Positions 17,335-31,987 of a stretch of 64,000 nucleotides of DNA are shown piece by piece (positions within the stretch are counted from its first letter, which is position 1; each line of letters opens with the position of its first letter). The notes under the pieces were generated by a model. The model worked only from the letters and a program-made list of their open reading frames with translations, made no database searches and was not told the DNA's origin. The stretch lies in NCBI RefSeq assembly GCF_900177515.1, contig NZ_FXAK01000005.1:536001-600000 (forward strand), written 5' to 3'. The translations under genes were made by a program, and so were the position numbers. This DNA is from Azospirillum oryzae. Its GTDB lineage: Bacteria; Pseudomonadota; Alphaproteobacteria; Azospirillales; Azospirillaceae.

Positions 17335-18127
17335 CGACCCTCTCCCGAACGGACCATTCCTGCCACTAACCATAGGTCCGCAGCCGGCCGTCGGCAAATC
17401 ACAGGGTCTACACGATTGCGTGAGCGGGGATTCAGCGCCGGCCCAGTGGGATCACCACCGCCGGTCCGCCGAACCCGCCGCCGCGCGCCGCGCGCCGTAC
17501 CGGAAAGGGCAGAACGTCAGCCGGAGGTCGTGGTGGGCTGAGCATCGGCAATCCGGGCATTCCAGCGAAAGAATGGGCCAAGGCCACGCTCTGTTGGCAG
17601 GCGCGCATCCAAGAGAGCATGCAGCACATCGAAGCCTGCATGGTGAATGTCCACAGAGTCATGGCCAAGCCCCGGGCTGTGAAGAAGGTCGGGTCGTCTT
17701 GCCCCGCGGGAAGCGGCCGGTGCCGGAAAGACCCGCCGTGGCTGGATCCTTAACGATAACGGCGGGTAAATCGTTCCGGCGTCCGCGTGATGCGCAATGG
17801 TCGTTCGGCTGAATGACTGAGCTGAGGAGAGCGTCCAAGCACAAGAACCGACCCTCTCCAACGTAAGTCATAGGCGTAATCCTTCCGCACGAATCGCAAG
17901 CGCCTACGAAAGGCTAAATTGACCGGAATCGCCTTTACTTCATCGTGCGGGGCTGTAGGACTGCGCAGTCGCCCTTCCAACTGGGGCGGTGTACACACAG
18001 TCCTGATGCGGGTATTCGGCTTTCCGGTTGTGTAGGCTTGCGTTTTCTTCGACCGCACAACCAGGCGGTCTTGGGGATGGGCGGAGCGCGGTCCATGGTG
18101 GGCTCGGCGCGCGGATTGGGGAACGGC
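17335..18127. other. Long intergenic region with a possible gene remnant
   Basis: About 790 bases lie between divergent msrP and the giant kinase. A plus-strand frame around 17545-17750 reads as an amphipathic helical segment (AKEWAKATLCWQARIQESMQ, then HIEACMVNVHRVMAKPRAVKK), resembling a phasin-like or coiled-coil fragment. No start codon with a ribosome binding site was found, so it may be a remnant. A TTGACC hexamer at about 17919 could belong to the kinase promoter, but no good -10 follows it. Two in-frame ATGs (18077, 18095) are alternative kinase starts. Confidence 0.35.
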
Positions 18128-24027
<5,900 letters not shown>

Positions 24028-24031
<4 letters not shown>

Positions 24032-26406
24032 CGCGGCGCAAGCTCCAGACGGCGAGGCGGGGGCGGCGAGCGCCCTTCGTCCCGCCGCCCGCCTCTCCGG
24101 TACCGCCGGTTCACCGGTCGGCCCTGCTCGGCACCACCAGCCTTCCGATACCCGGCGAGGAAGCCGTTCGCCAGACGCTTCTGCCGGCGGCCCCAGCGCC
24201 CGACGTGACGCCGGTGCCACCGCCCGCCGGCCCGGCTGCCGTCCCCGCGGGATGGGAAAGCGGAACCATGACCAGCGATTCGAATCCCCAGCCCGACAAG
24301 GCGGACGTCGCGATCCTGATCGTCGACGACGACCCGCGGAACCTGTTCGCCGTGCGTGAGACGCTGGAGGATCTGGGGGCGCAACTGGTGCTCGCCCGCT
24401 CGGGCGAGGAGGCGCTGAAGCATCTGCTGCGCCAGGACTTCGCCCTGATCCTGCTGGACGTGCACATGCCGGGCATGGACGGCTACGAGACGGCGGAGCT
24501 GATCCGCCTGCGCGAGAAATCCCGCCACATCCCGATCATCTTCCTGACCGCCATCAACAAGGACGAGACGCATATCTTCCGCGGCTATGCCACCGGCGCC
24601 GTGGATTACATGTTCAAGCCCGTCGACCCGCTGATCCTGAAATGCAAGGTGGCGGTCTTCGTCGACCTCTACCGCAAGACCGAGGAGGTGAAGCGCGAGG
24701 TCGAGGCCAAGCAGCGCCTGCTGGACGAGAATGAGCGCGTGCGGCGCGAGATGCGGCAGGCCGAACAGGCGCTGCGCCGGTCGGAGGAGCGGCAGGCGCT
24801 GATCCTGGGCCAGCTTCCCATCGTGCTCTACACTGCCGATCTGACTTCGGGCATTCCGTTCCGCTATTTGTCGGACACCACGGAAACGGTGCTGGGCTGC
24901 CCCGCCGCCCGCTTCATCGAGGATCCGCAATTCTGGGAAAGCGGGCTGCATCCGGACGACCGCAGCCGCGTGCTGCGGCAGCTGGAATCGGTTCACGAGA
25001 CCGGGCTGACCATGGTGGAATATCGCTGGCGTGGCCCGGACGGCGGCGAACGGCATCTGCTGGACCAGGCCGTCGTCGTGCGCGACGAGGACGGCGTGCC
25101 GACCGAGCTGTTCGGCACCATCATGGACGTGACCGAGACGCGTCAGGCCCAGCAGCAGCTCGCCCATGCGCAGAAGATGGAGATGGTTGGCCGGCTGACC
25201 GGCGGCATTGCCCACGACTTCAACAACATGCTGATGGTGGTGATCGGCAGCCTGGAACGCCTGGTCCCCGGCCTCGCCGACGACCCGAAGGCGGCGCGGC
25301 GGGCGGAGATGGCGCTGCAGGCGGCGCTGCGCTGTTCCGACATGACGCGGCGTCTGCTGACCTTCGCCCGGCGCCAGCAGCTTCACCCGGAGCCGGTGGA
25401 TCTCGGCGCGCTGGTTGCCGGCATGGGCGAGCTGATGGAGCGCACGCTGGGCGGTGCCGTCGCCATCGCCATCGAGGCGCCGCCGGCCGATGCCGAGCCG
25501 TTGTGGACGGCATCGGTGGACCGGTCGCAGGCGGAGTCGGCCCTGCTGAACCTCGTCATCAACGCCCGCGATGCCATGCCCGGCGGCGGAACCCTGCGGA
25601 TCCGCACCGCGAACAGCCGCTTCCGCGAGCCGCAGACGGCACACGGCATGTCGGTGCCGGCCGGCGACTATATCCTGCTGTCGGTGGCGGACAGCGGATG
25701 CGGCATGCCGCCGGATGTGCTGGAGCGCGCTTTCGAGCCCTTCTTCACCACCAAGGAGACGGGGAAGGGCACTGGCCTGGGCCTTGCCATGATCCATGGC
25801 TTCGTCAAGCAGTCGGGCGGGCTGATCGGCATCGACAGCACCCCCGGCACCGGCACCACCTTCCGCCTTTATCTGCCGCGTGCGGCGATGGACGCAGCGC
25901 AAGGCCCCGCTCCGGACGAGGACGGCGCCGACGAGGCCTTCGCCGGACGTGGCGAGACGGTGCTGGTGGTGGATGACGACGCCGACGTGCGGGCGGTCGC
26001 CGTCCAGGCGGTGTCGGCGCTGGGATACCGCGTGCTGGAAGCCGACGGGGCGGAAGCGGCGCTGACCCTGCTGGACCGCCAGCCGGTCGATCTTCTGTTC
26101 ACCGACATCGTGATGCCCGGCGGGCTGAACGGGCGCGAACTGGCACTGGAGGGTTTGCGCCGCCATCCCTCCCTGCGGGTGCTGTTCGCATCCGGCTATG
26201 CCAACGGAACCAGTGCGCCGGAACCGGAGGCCGGCGCATTCGCCGACACCGGCAGCGCCGCCGATCCCGGCGCCGTGCTGGGGGCCGTGCTGAGCCGGGC
26301 GGAAACGTTGCCGAAGCCTTACCGCGACGGCGTTCTGGCCCGCGCCCTGCGGCGCGCGCTGGATTTGCAGGCCCCTCTCGCCCCGGCGGAGGCCGTCCGG
26401 GGATGA
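24028..26406 (+). CDS. Hybrid histidine kinase (REC-PAS-HisKA-HATPase-REC)
   Basis: A 792-residue cytosolic kinase. The first about 80 residues are Pro/Ala-rich. A start at ATG 24268 (residue 81, preceded by GGGAAAG) would remove them, but ATG 24028 overlaps the upstream stop as ATGA. The first receiver (residues about 94-210) has [16 protein letters not shown] short coiled coil leads to a PAS domain (about 255-370). The H-box [11 protein letters not shown] carries His396; the ATPase has [28 protein letters not shown] and [10 protein letters not shown]. The C-terminal receiver reads [10 protein letters not shown] and [14 protein letters not shown]. Being coupled to the poly-HAMP kinase, its N-terminal receiver could take phosphate from it; that is inference. 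Confidence 0.9.
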
Positions 26407-26472
26407 TGAGGGGGATCGAGGGCGGCGCCGTCCCACGCCGCCGGTTGTGCATATCAGGTCAGGTTCCGGTTC

Positions 26473-26847
26473 ATGGTTTTGTCCGACGACGCGCTTACCC
26501 TGCTCAGAAGCTCCATCCGATCCGTCTGGGCGTTGGAACTGCTTTTGCTGTTGCGCCGGCATCCCGATCGCGACTGGTCGAACGGTGACCTCGTGATGGA
26601 GCTGCGCGGCAGCGACGTGGTGGTTCAGGAGGCGCTGGGCGGCTTTCTCGGGGCCGGGCTTCTGGTGGCGCTGGCGGACGGCCGTCACCGCTACCAGCCC
26701 GCCGCCCCGATCCTCGACAAATGGGTTGAGGAGATCGCGCAGGCCTATGCCACCCGTCCGTCCGCCATCATCCGCGAGATCTTCGCGGCACCCGGCAACA
26801 AGGTACAGATCTTTGCCGACTCCTTCAGGTTCCGCCCCAATGATTGA
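26473..26847 (+). CDS. Small winged-helix-like protein in the kinase operon
   Basis: 124 residues from ATG 26473, 66 bases after the kinase stop. The sequence fits a helix-rich winged-helix fold: IRSVWALELLLLLRRHPDRD, then WSNGDLVMELRGSDVVVQEA and GLLVALADGRHRYQPA. The C-terminal half (LDKWVEEIAQAYATRPSAII) could be a dimerisation helix. It resembles small HTH proteins without an effector domain. Placed between two kinases and two small membrane proteins, it may be the output or an accessory of the pathway. No named family is claimed. Confidence 0.7.
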   Translation: MVLSDDALTLLRSSIRSVWALELLLLLRRHPDRDWSNGDLVMELRGSDVVVQEALGGFLGAGLLVALADGRHRYQPAAPILDKWVEEIAQAYATRPSAIIREIFAAPGNKVQIFADSFRFRPND

Positions 26848-26910
26848 GATTCACTGGACAGAGACGATGCCTGTTCCGACAGTTTCTTCCTTCGACATGT
26901 ATCGGCTCCC

Positions 26911-26925
26911 CTCCCCGCCGGGGAG
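26911..26925. repeat. Short GC-rich palindromic element before the membrane protein pair
   Basis: CTCCCC-gcc-GGGGAG followed by an AG-rich run ending at the ribosome binding site of the next gene. It resembles the CCCTCTCCCC/GGGGAGAGGG elements at 39.8 kb and the pair at 57.8 kb, so it is probably a copy of the same intergenic repeat family. Confidence 0.45.
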
Positions 26926-26945
26926 AGGGAAAGAAGGGCGCTGAC

Positions 26946-27215
26946 ATGGATGTCATGAAGTCGGCGGTCTATCTGCTGTGCTTTGCCGCCAGCCTTTTGT
27001 GCATGGTCCTGCTGCTGCGCAGTTACCTGCGGTCGCACAGCCGCCTGCTGCTGTGGAGCACGCTGTGTTTCGTCGGGCTGGCGATCAACAACCTGCTGCT
27101 GTTCATCGACGTCGTCGTTCTGCCGACGGAGGTCGACCTGCTGCCGTTCCGCCATCTCTCCGCCCTGGCCGGGGTCGGGATCCTGCTTTACGGCTTCATC
27201 TGGGATGCCGAGTGA
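26946..27215 (+). CDS. Small integral membrane protein (DUF5985-like)
   Basis: 89 residues, almost entirely three hydrophobic helices (SAVYLLCFAASLLCMVLLLR; LLLWSTLCFVGLAINNLLLF; LSALAGVGILLYGFI) with short charged loops. ATG 26946 follows an AAGG-containing stretch. The stop overlaps the start of the next small membrane protein by one base (TGATG), so the two are translated together and probably form a heteromeric membrane unit. The DUF5985 assignment is from memory of similar paired 90-residue proteins and is tentative. Confidence 0.7.
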   Translation: MDVMKSAVYLLCFAASLLCMVLLLRSYLRSHSRLLLWSTLCFVGLAINNLLLFIDVVVLPTEVDLLPFRHLSALAGVGILLYGFIWDAE

Positions 27216-27490
27216 TGTTGCCAACCACCTACAGTTTCTTCACCGGGGCGCTGGCGGCGCTGTATGCGGTCGCGGGGCTGTTCTTCCTGCGCTTCTGGGC
27301 ACGGACGCGCGATGCACTGTTCGTCAGCTTCGCATTGGCCTTTGCGCTGCTGGCGACCAACCAGATGGTGCTGGCGCTGGGCGGGCTGGAGAGGGAGGAG
27401 CAGAGCTGGGTCTATCTGCTGCGGCTGCTGGCCTTCTCGCTGATCATCGCCGGAATCGTCCGCAAGAACCTGGAGGGACGGCGGCGCTGA
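27215..27490 (+). CDS. Small integral membrane protein (DUF5985-like)
   Basis: 91 residues with three predicted membrane helices: FFTGALAALYAVAGLFFLRF; ALFVSFALAFALLATNQMVL; LLRLLAFSLIIAGIVRKN. Its loop LGGLEREEQSW parallels the loop position of the preceding protein, suggesting the pair arose by duplication. It is the last gene of the kinase operon, convergent with the lipoprotein gene five bases downstream. The function is unknown. It may place the otherwise soluble kinases' signal at the membrane, which is speculation. Confidence 0.7.
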   Translation: MLPTTYSFFTGALAALYAVAGLFFLRFWARTRDALFVSFALAFALLATNQMVLALGGLEREEQSWVYLLRLLAFSLIIAGIVRKNLEGRRR

Positions 27491-27494
27491 CCGG

Positions 27495-27908
27495 TCATTT
27501 GCGGCCGTCGCCGAAACGGCGGCAGTCCCATTCGTCCGTCCCGGCATCCGCCCGCCCGCCGTTGGAGGTGCGGTAGCGCGCGTCGTCGCACCGGCCGTTG
27601 CCGGCATAGCGGCTGTAGCCGCCCCGGCTTCGGTACCCGCTGTCGTAGCCGTTGCCGTAATAGCCGCCATTGTCGTAGCTGCCGCGACGGTGATGGTGCC
27701 GGCCGCGATTGTAATCGCCATCGTCGTCGTCATCGCCGGCGGTGGCGGCCAGCACGCCCAGCCCGACCACAGCGGCGCCGATCAGCAGGGCGCCCGCCAT
27801 GTCGTCGTTGCCGTTGCCGGCACAGCCGGGCAAGGCCAGCGACACCGCCAGACAAGCGGCCATCATGGTCCTGCCGCCGAAACCTCCGCGCCGTGCCACT
27901 GGTCCCAT
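27495..27908 (-). CDS. Predicted lipoprotein with Asp-rich and Tyr/Gly-rich tail
   Basis: 137 residues from ATG 27908 (GGAGG upstream). A lipoprotein signal (MMAACLAVSLALPGC, lipobox LPGC) follows about 14 N-terminal residues. Then comes a hydrophobic glycine-zipper-like stretch (AGALLIGAAVVGLGVLAATA), an aspartate run (GDDDDDGDYN), a His/Arg cluster and a Tyr/Gly-rich segment. The C-terminus has two cysteines (RCDDARY and WDCRRFG). This resembles small envelope lipoproteins of low complexity. No function is assigned. It is divergent from purT over an AT-rich shared promoter region. Confidence 0.72.
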   Translation of the reverse strand: MGPVARRGGFGGRTMMAACLAVSLALPGCAGNGNDDMAGALLIGAAVVGLGVLAATAGDDDDDGDYNRGRHHHRRGSYDNGGYYGNGYDSGYRSRGGYSRYAGNGRCDDARYRTSNGGRADAGTDEWDCRRFGDGRK

Positions 27909-27974
27909 CGCCGCCTCCTGAAATAGGGCTTCATTGAAGCACAAACACATGAGCAGCGTTTTTCATCCATTACC

Positions 27975-27982
27975 ATTATAAT
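27975..27982. promoter_or_regulatory. Palindromic ATTATAAT: possible shared -10 element of divergent promoters
   Basis: ATTATAAT reads TATAAT on both strands (plus 27977-27982, minus 27975-27980) inside an AT-rich island between the lipoprotein gene and purT. No convincing -35 hexamer was found on either side, so the call rests on the -10 match and position only. Confidence 0.35.
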
Positions 27983-28114
27983 TTCATTTTAGAAATATTG
28001 GCTCCGCGCCGCTTCCGCCCGGCCGGTGCATACGGAAGGCCTGCGGCGGGGCTTGGCCCGGCAGGCGGGAAGCCCTATGGTCGGGCAGCTGTCGCCAATA
28101 TCGGGAGTGCGTGG

Positions 28115-29284
28115 ATGTTCACCGCCAGGATCCTGCTGCTCGGCTCTGGGGAGTTGGGCAAGGAGTTCGTCATCGCGGCCAAGCGGCTGGGATGCGAGGT
28201 CGTCGCCTGCGACAGCTACGCCAACGCCCCGGCGATGCAGGTCGCCGATAAGGCGGAGGTGTTCTCCATGCTGGACGCCGACGCCCTGCGCGCCGCCATC
28301 GCCAAGCACCGTCCGGACTTCATCGTGCCGGAGGTGGAGGCGATCCGCACCGAGGTGCTGCACGAGTTCGAGGATGCCGGCACCACGGTCGTCCCGTCGG
28401 CCCGCGCCGCCACCATGACGATGAACCGCGACCGCATCCGCGAGGTCGCCGCGACCGAACTCGGCCTGCGCACCTCGCGCTACCGCTATGCCGAGAGCCT
28501 GGAGGAGGTGCGCGCCGGGGCGGAGCACACCGGTTTCCCCTGCGTCGTCAAGCCGGTGATGTCGTCGTCCGGCAAGGGGCAGAGCACGGTGCAGGATGCC
28601 GCCGGGCTGGAGGCCGCCTGGGACTATGCGGTGGCGAACATGCGCGGCGACCGCCGCAAGGTGATCGTCGAGGAATTCGTCCCCTTCGAATACGAGATCA
28701 CCCTGCTGACCGTCCGCACCCGTGACGGCATTCTCTATTGCGAGCCGATCGGCCACCGGCAGGAGCGCGGCGACTATCAGGAATCCTGGCAGCCGGTCGC
28801 CATGCCACAGGCGATGCTGGACGACGCCAAGGCGATGGCGGCGCGCGTCGTCGACAATCTCGGCGGCTACGGCATTTTCGGCGTCGAGTTCTTCGTGACC
28901 GCCGACGAGGTCATCTTCTCCGAGCTGTCGCCGCGCCCGCATGACACCGGCATGGTCACCCTGCTGTCGCAGAACCTGTCGGAGTTCGAACTGCATGCCC
29001 GCGCCATCCTGGGCCTGCCGATCCCCAACATCGTCTGCCGTGCCCCGTCGGCGTCGGCGGTCATCCTGGCCGACCGTGAGGCGGAAAGCTTCCGCATCGA
29101 GGGGCTGGCCGACGCGTTGCGGCTCGGGTCTGCGGAACAGGAGGTCGACGTCCGGCTGTTCGGCAAGCCGACCACCCGCAAGAACCGCCGCATGGGCGTG
29201 GCGCTCGCCACCGGCACCGATACCGACGACGCGCGGGCACGGGCCAAGCAGGCGGCGGACAAGGTGACGATCCGATATCTGTGA
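28115..29284 (+). CDS. purT: PurT, formate-dependent phosphoribosylglycinamide formyltransferase
   Basis: A 389-residue ATP-grasp enzyme. It makes formyl-GAR from GAR, formate and ATP in purine synthesis, bypassing folate-dependent PurN. It begins with the biotin-carboxylase-like N-domain (ARILLLGSGELGKEFVIAAK). ATP-grasp motifs are FPCVVKPVMSSSGKGQS, VIVEEFVPFEYEITLLT and GVEFFVTADEVIFSELSPRP. The C-terminal lid ends with AKQAADKVTIRYL. Length matches the E. coli enzyme (392). ATG 28115 has GGGAG upstream. It is monocistronic, followed by a strong hairpin. Confidence 0.96.
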   Translation: MFTARILLLGSGELGKEFVIAAKRLGCEVVACDSYANAPAMQVADKAEVFSMLDADALRAAIAKHRPDFIVPEVEAIRTEVLHEFEDAGTTVVPSARAATMTMNRDRIREVAATELGLRTSRYRYAESLEEVRAGAEHTGFPCVVKPVMSSSGKGQSTVQDAAGLEAAWDYAVANMRGDRRKVIVEEFVPFEYEITLLTVRTRDGILYCEPIGHRQERGDYQESWQPVAMPQAMLDDAKAMAARVVDNLGGYGIFGVEFFVTADEVIFSELSPRPHDTGMVTLLSQNLSEFELHARAILGLPIPNIVCRAPSASAVILADREAESFRIEGLADALRLGSAEQEVDVRLFGKPTTRKNRRMGVALATGTDTDDARARAKQAADKVTIRYL

Positions 29285-29297
29285 ATTGTCAGGCGAT

Positions 29298-29324
29298 GCG
29301 GCGGGCAAGGTGGGTGCCCGCCGC
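29298..29324. terminator. Bidirectional hairpin after purT
   Basis: Perfect 10-bp stem GCGGCGGGCA / TGCCCGCCGC with a seven-base loop. It is located 14 bases past the purT stop and 16 bases from the stop of the convergent calcium-binding-protein gene. No poly-T tail. Confidence 0.6.
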
Positions 29325-29339
29325 CCGCCGCGCGTCCGC

Positions 29340-30518
29340 TTACGAGATTGCTGCCAGCGTCCCGGAAATGCCGTCGGGCTCAAGCATCGGGGCCGCCCGT
29401 CCCGTGGTGCTCAGCGGAGCGGTGGAGCGCCCTTCGCGATAGCCGAACGTGACGTAGTGGGTGGCCGCAGCCGCCTCGGTGCTGCCCAAGGCACGCTGCA
29501 CATCGGGATTGCGCGCCAGATAGGCCGCCGCGTTGAAGGTGGTCGTCCGCCCTTCCAGGCGCCCGTTGCTGGCGTAGTGCAACGCCGCGGCAGTCGTGTC
29601 GGTGCCGAACGCCCGGATCAGATCCGGGTTGGCCGCGATGTAGCTCATGGCGTTGAACGTCGTGCTGCGCCCTTCCGAGCGGCCGAAAACGATATAATGC
29701 TCCGTCGCAGCCGCGGTGTTCGTACCGAATGCAGCAGCAAGATCGCGGTTTGCGGCCAGGTAGCTGGCGGCATCAAATGTCGTCGACCGGTTTTCGAGGT
29801 GCCCGGTCTGCACGTAATGGTAGAAGGCAGCCGTGCCGTCGGTTCCGAACGCGGCCGCCAAGTCGCGGTTGGCCGCGAGATAGCTCATCGCGTCGAAGGT
29901 GGTCGCGCTGGAGGCCGAGACCGTGCGGTCGGAAAACCGGATATATTCGACATTCCGAATCAGATCGGACCCATTGAGGCGGTCGATGACTGCGGACTGG
30001 CCGCCGTAGCCCATCAGTTTGTTGGGCGCATAGCTCTGGCTGGAGATGACCGTATCGACGCCGTCACCTCCATCGATCGTATCGACTCCATACCCGCCGT
30101 TGAACAGATCATCACCGCCGCCGCCGCTGATATAATCGTTCCCGTTATATCCATAGAGCCTGTCGGCATAGGACGATCCAAAGATCTGGTCGCTGCCGGA
30201 CAGGATGTTCTGGGTGGTCAGCGCATAAGAAAGGCTGTAGACGCTGGAAAAGCTGATGTTGGCATTGCTGAACGACAACAGCGAACTTCCGCCGGGCAGG
30301 GTTGCCGACACGGAAGTTATCCTTCCGGACACATTGTAATCGGTGATGTTGAACGACCCGGTGACGGTAATGTCCATCACCGGCGCCCCGTTCAGTGTGT
30401 AACGGAACGCTATCTGCGAAGAGCTTTGCGAAAGAAGGGAGTAATTGTCGTAAACGATACCGGCGGTATCTCCAGACCCCGATAAATTGATCGAAACATT
30501 CGCGACGACAGTGGTCAT
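29340..30518 (-). CDS. Hemolysin-type calcium-binding protein with four exact 40-residue C-terminal repeats
   Basis: 392 residues, no signal peptide. The N-terminal about 105 residues are Ser/Asn/Thr-rich beta sequence. RTX-type glycine/aspartate repeats follow at about 108-157 (GYNGNDYISGGGGDDLFNGG). Residues 207-366 are four consecutive 40-residue units with consensus TTFDAxSYLAANxDLxxAFG...HYxxxGxxEGRS. RTX proteins usually leave the cell by type I secretion and fold on calcium. No transporter genes are adjacent. ATG 30518 is used because GAGG precedes it. The function of the 40-residue unit is unknown to me; it occurs in other alphaproteobacterial RTX proteins, as I recall. Base composition is less GC-rich than its neighbours. 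Confidence 0.85.
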   Translation of the reverse strand: MTTVVANVSINLSGSGDTAGIVYDNYSLLSQSSSQIAFRYTLNGAPVMDITVTGSFNITDYNVSGRITSVSATLPGGSSLLSFSNANISFSSVYSLSYALTTQNILSGSDQIFGSSYADRLYGYNGNDYISGGGGDDLFNGGYGVDTIDGGDGVDTVISSQSYAPNKLMGYGGQSAVIDRLNGSDLIRNVEYIRFSDRTVSASSATTFDAMSYLAANRDLAAAFGTDGTAAFYHYVQTGHLENRSTTFDAASYLAANRDLAAAFGTNTAAATEHYIVFGRSEGRSTTFNAMSYIAANPDLIRAFGTDTTAAALHYASNGRLEGRTTTFNAAAYLARNPDVQRALGSTEAAAATHYVTFGYREGRSTAPLSTTGRAAPMLEPDGISGTLAAIS

Positions 30519-30751
30519 TCTGGGGCCTCGAGAAATCCGATGGAAGTATGGCTGAGGGGATGTTCTGCAGCAGCTGATCTCAGGGGCGGCATCGCCGTGC
30601 CCTGCGTCACCATCGCACATCCCATTCTACGGTCGCCTTCAGGCCACCGGTTGGAAGCGGTGACCGTTAGGGCATGCGCAAAAGGGTAAATGCGCAATCT
30701 TAGAATGTCGAGAGTGTCCGAGTGGATTTCGCTTCCGGCGTGTGGATTCGT
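30519..30751. other. Intergenic region upstream of the calcium-binding protein
   Basis: Contains the leftward promoter of the RTX gene. Two palindromic TGCGCA hexamers (30675-30680 and 30691-30696) separated by ten bases are a possible protein site. No gene is seen. Confidence 0.3.
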
Positions 30752-31987
30752 CTACCGCCCCAGCAACCTGTCCACCCGGCGCAGGGCCGGGAACATCACC
30801 GCCCACAGGCCGGCCAGCCCGACGGCGCCGACGCCGCCCAGCACGACCGCCGGAACTGCGCCGACCAGCGCCGCGACGCTGCCTGATTCGAACTCGCCCA
30901 GTTGGTTGGAGGCACCGATGAACAGCGAGGTGACGGCGCCGACCCGGCCGCGCATTTCGTCGGGCGTGGAGAGCTGGACCAGCGTCTGGCGGACGAACAT
31001 GCTGACCTGATCGGTGGCGCCGACCGCCAGCAGGGCGATGAAGGACAGCACAGGATCGGCCGACAGGCCGAAGGCGATGGTGGCGACTCCGAACCCGGCG
31101 ACGGCGACCAGCATCCAGCGCCCGGCATGGCGCTTCACGCCCCAGCGGGTGATGACCATCGCCATGGCGAGCGCCCCCAGCGCCGGGGCGGAGCGCAGCA
31201 GGCCGAGGCCCCACGGTCCGACATGCAGAACGTCGCGCGCATAGATCGGCAGCAGCGCCGTCGCCCCGCCCAGCAGGACCGCGAAGAGGTCGAGCGAGAT
31301 GGCGCCCAGGATCTCCGGCCGGCTGCGGATGAAGGCGGCACCGGCCAGCATGCTCGTCAGGCTCATGGCGCGCTTGGTCATGGTGACGGGGCGCGGCCGG
31401 CAGGCGGCGATCAGCAGGACCGACAGCACCAGCATCGCCGTGCTGACGCCATAGACCGCCGCCGGCCCGGCGATGTAGAGCAGGCCGCCCAGCGCCGGAC
31501 CGGAAATCTGCGCCACCTGCACCCCCGACGACTGCCAGGCGACGGCGTTGGGCAGATCCTCCACCGGCACCGTCGCCGACAGGATCGCCTGGTTGGCCGG
31601 CCCCTCGAAGGATTTGGCGAGGCCGATCAGCGCCACCACGGCGAAGATCGCGTGGGGCGACAGCGCGCCGGCCATGGTCAACAGGAACAGGGCGGCGACC
31701 GCGATCATCTCGATCGACAGGGCGCCGAACAGCACCGTCTTGCGGTCGTTGTTGTCGACGACATGGCCGGCGACCAGCACCAGGGCCAGGGTGGGCAGGA
31801 ACTGGAACAGCCCGACCAGCCCGAGGTCGAGCGGGTCGCCGGTCATGGCATAGACCTGCCAGCCGACCGCCACCACCTGCATCTGGATCGCCAGCATCGA
31901 ACAGACCCGCGCGCTCCAGAACAGTGCGAAGGCGCGGTGACGGAAGGCCGACCGGAAACTATCCCCGGCCGTGGCGGCGCTGGTCAT
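30752..31987 (-). CDS. MFS transporter (EntS-like, MFS_3 family)
   Basis: A 411-residue 12-helix major facilitator. The N-half contains RHRAFALFWSARVCSMLAIQ and the loop motif GHVVDNNDRKTVLFG. The C-half has LLRSAPALGALAMAMVITRW and PDEMRGRVGAVTSLFIGASN, the latter typical of enterobactin-exporter-like carriers. The start codon follows directly after the thiolase stop, so it is the last gene of the bioMNY-ligase-thiolase operon. It could export a product or by-product of that pathway. The transported compound is unknown. Confidence 0.87.
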   Translation of the reverse strand: MTSAATAGDSFRSAFRHRAFALFWSARVCSMLAIQMQVVAVGWQVYAMTGDPLDLGLVGLFQFLPTLALVLVAGHVVDNNDRKTVLFGALSIEMIAVAALFLLTMAGALSPHAIFAVVALIGLAKSFEGPANQAILSATVPVEDLPNAVAWQSSGVQVAQISGPALGGLLYIAGPAAVYGVSTAMLVLSVLLIAACRPRPVTMTKRAMSLTSMLAGAAFIRSRPEILGAISLDLFAVLLGGATALLPIYARDVLHVGPWGLGLLRSAPALGALAMAMVITRWGVKRHAGRWMLVAVAGFGVATIAFGLSADPVLSFIALLAVGATDQVSMFVRQTLVQLSTPDEMRGRVGAVTSLFIGASNQLGEFESGSVAALVGAVPAVVLGGVGAVGLAGLWAVMFPALRRVDRLLGR

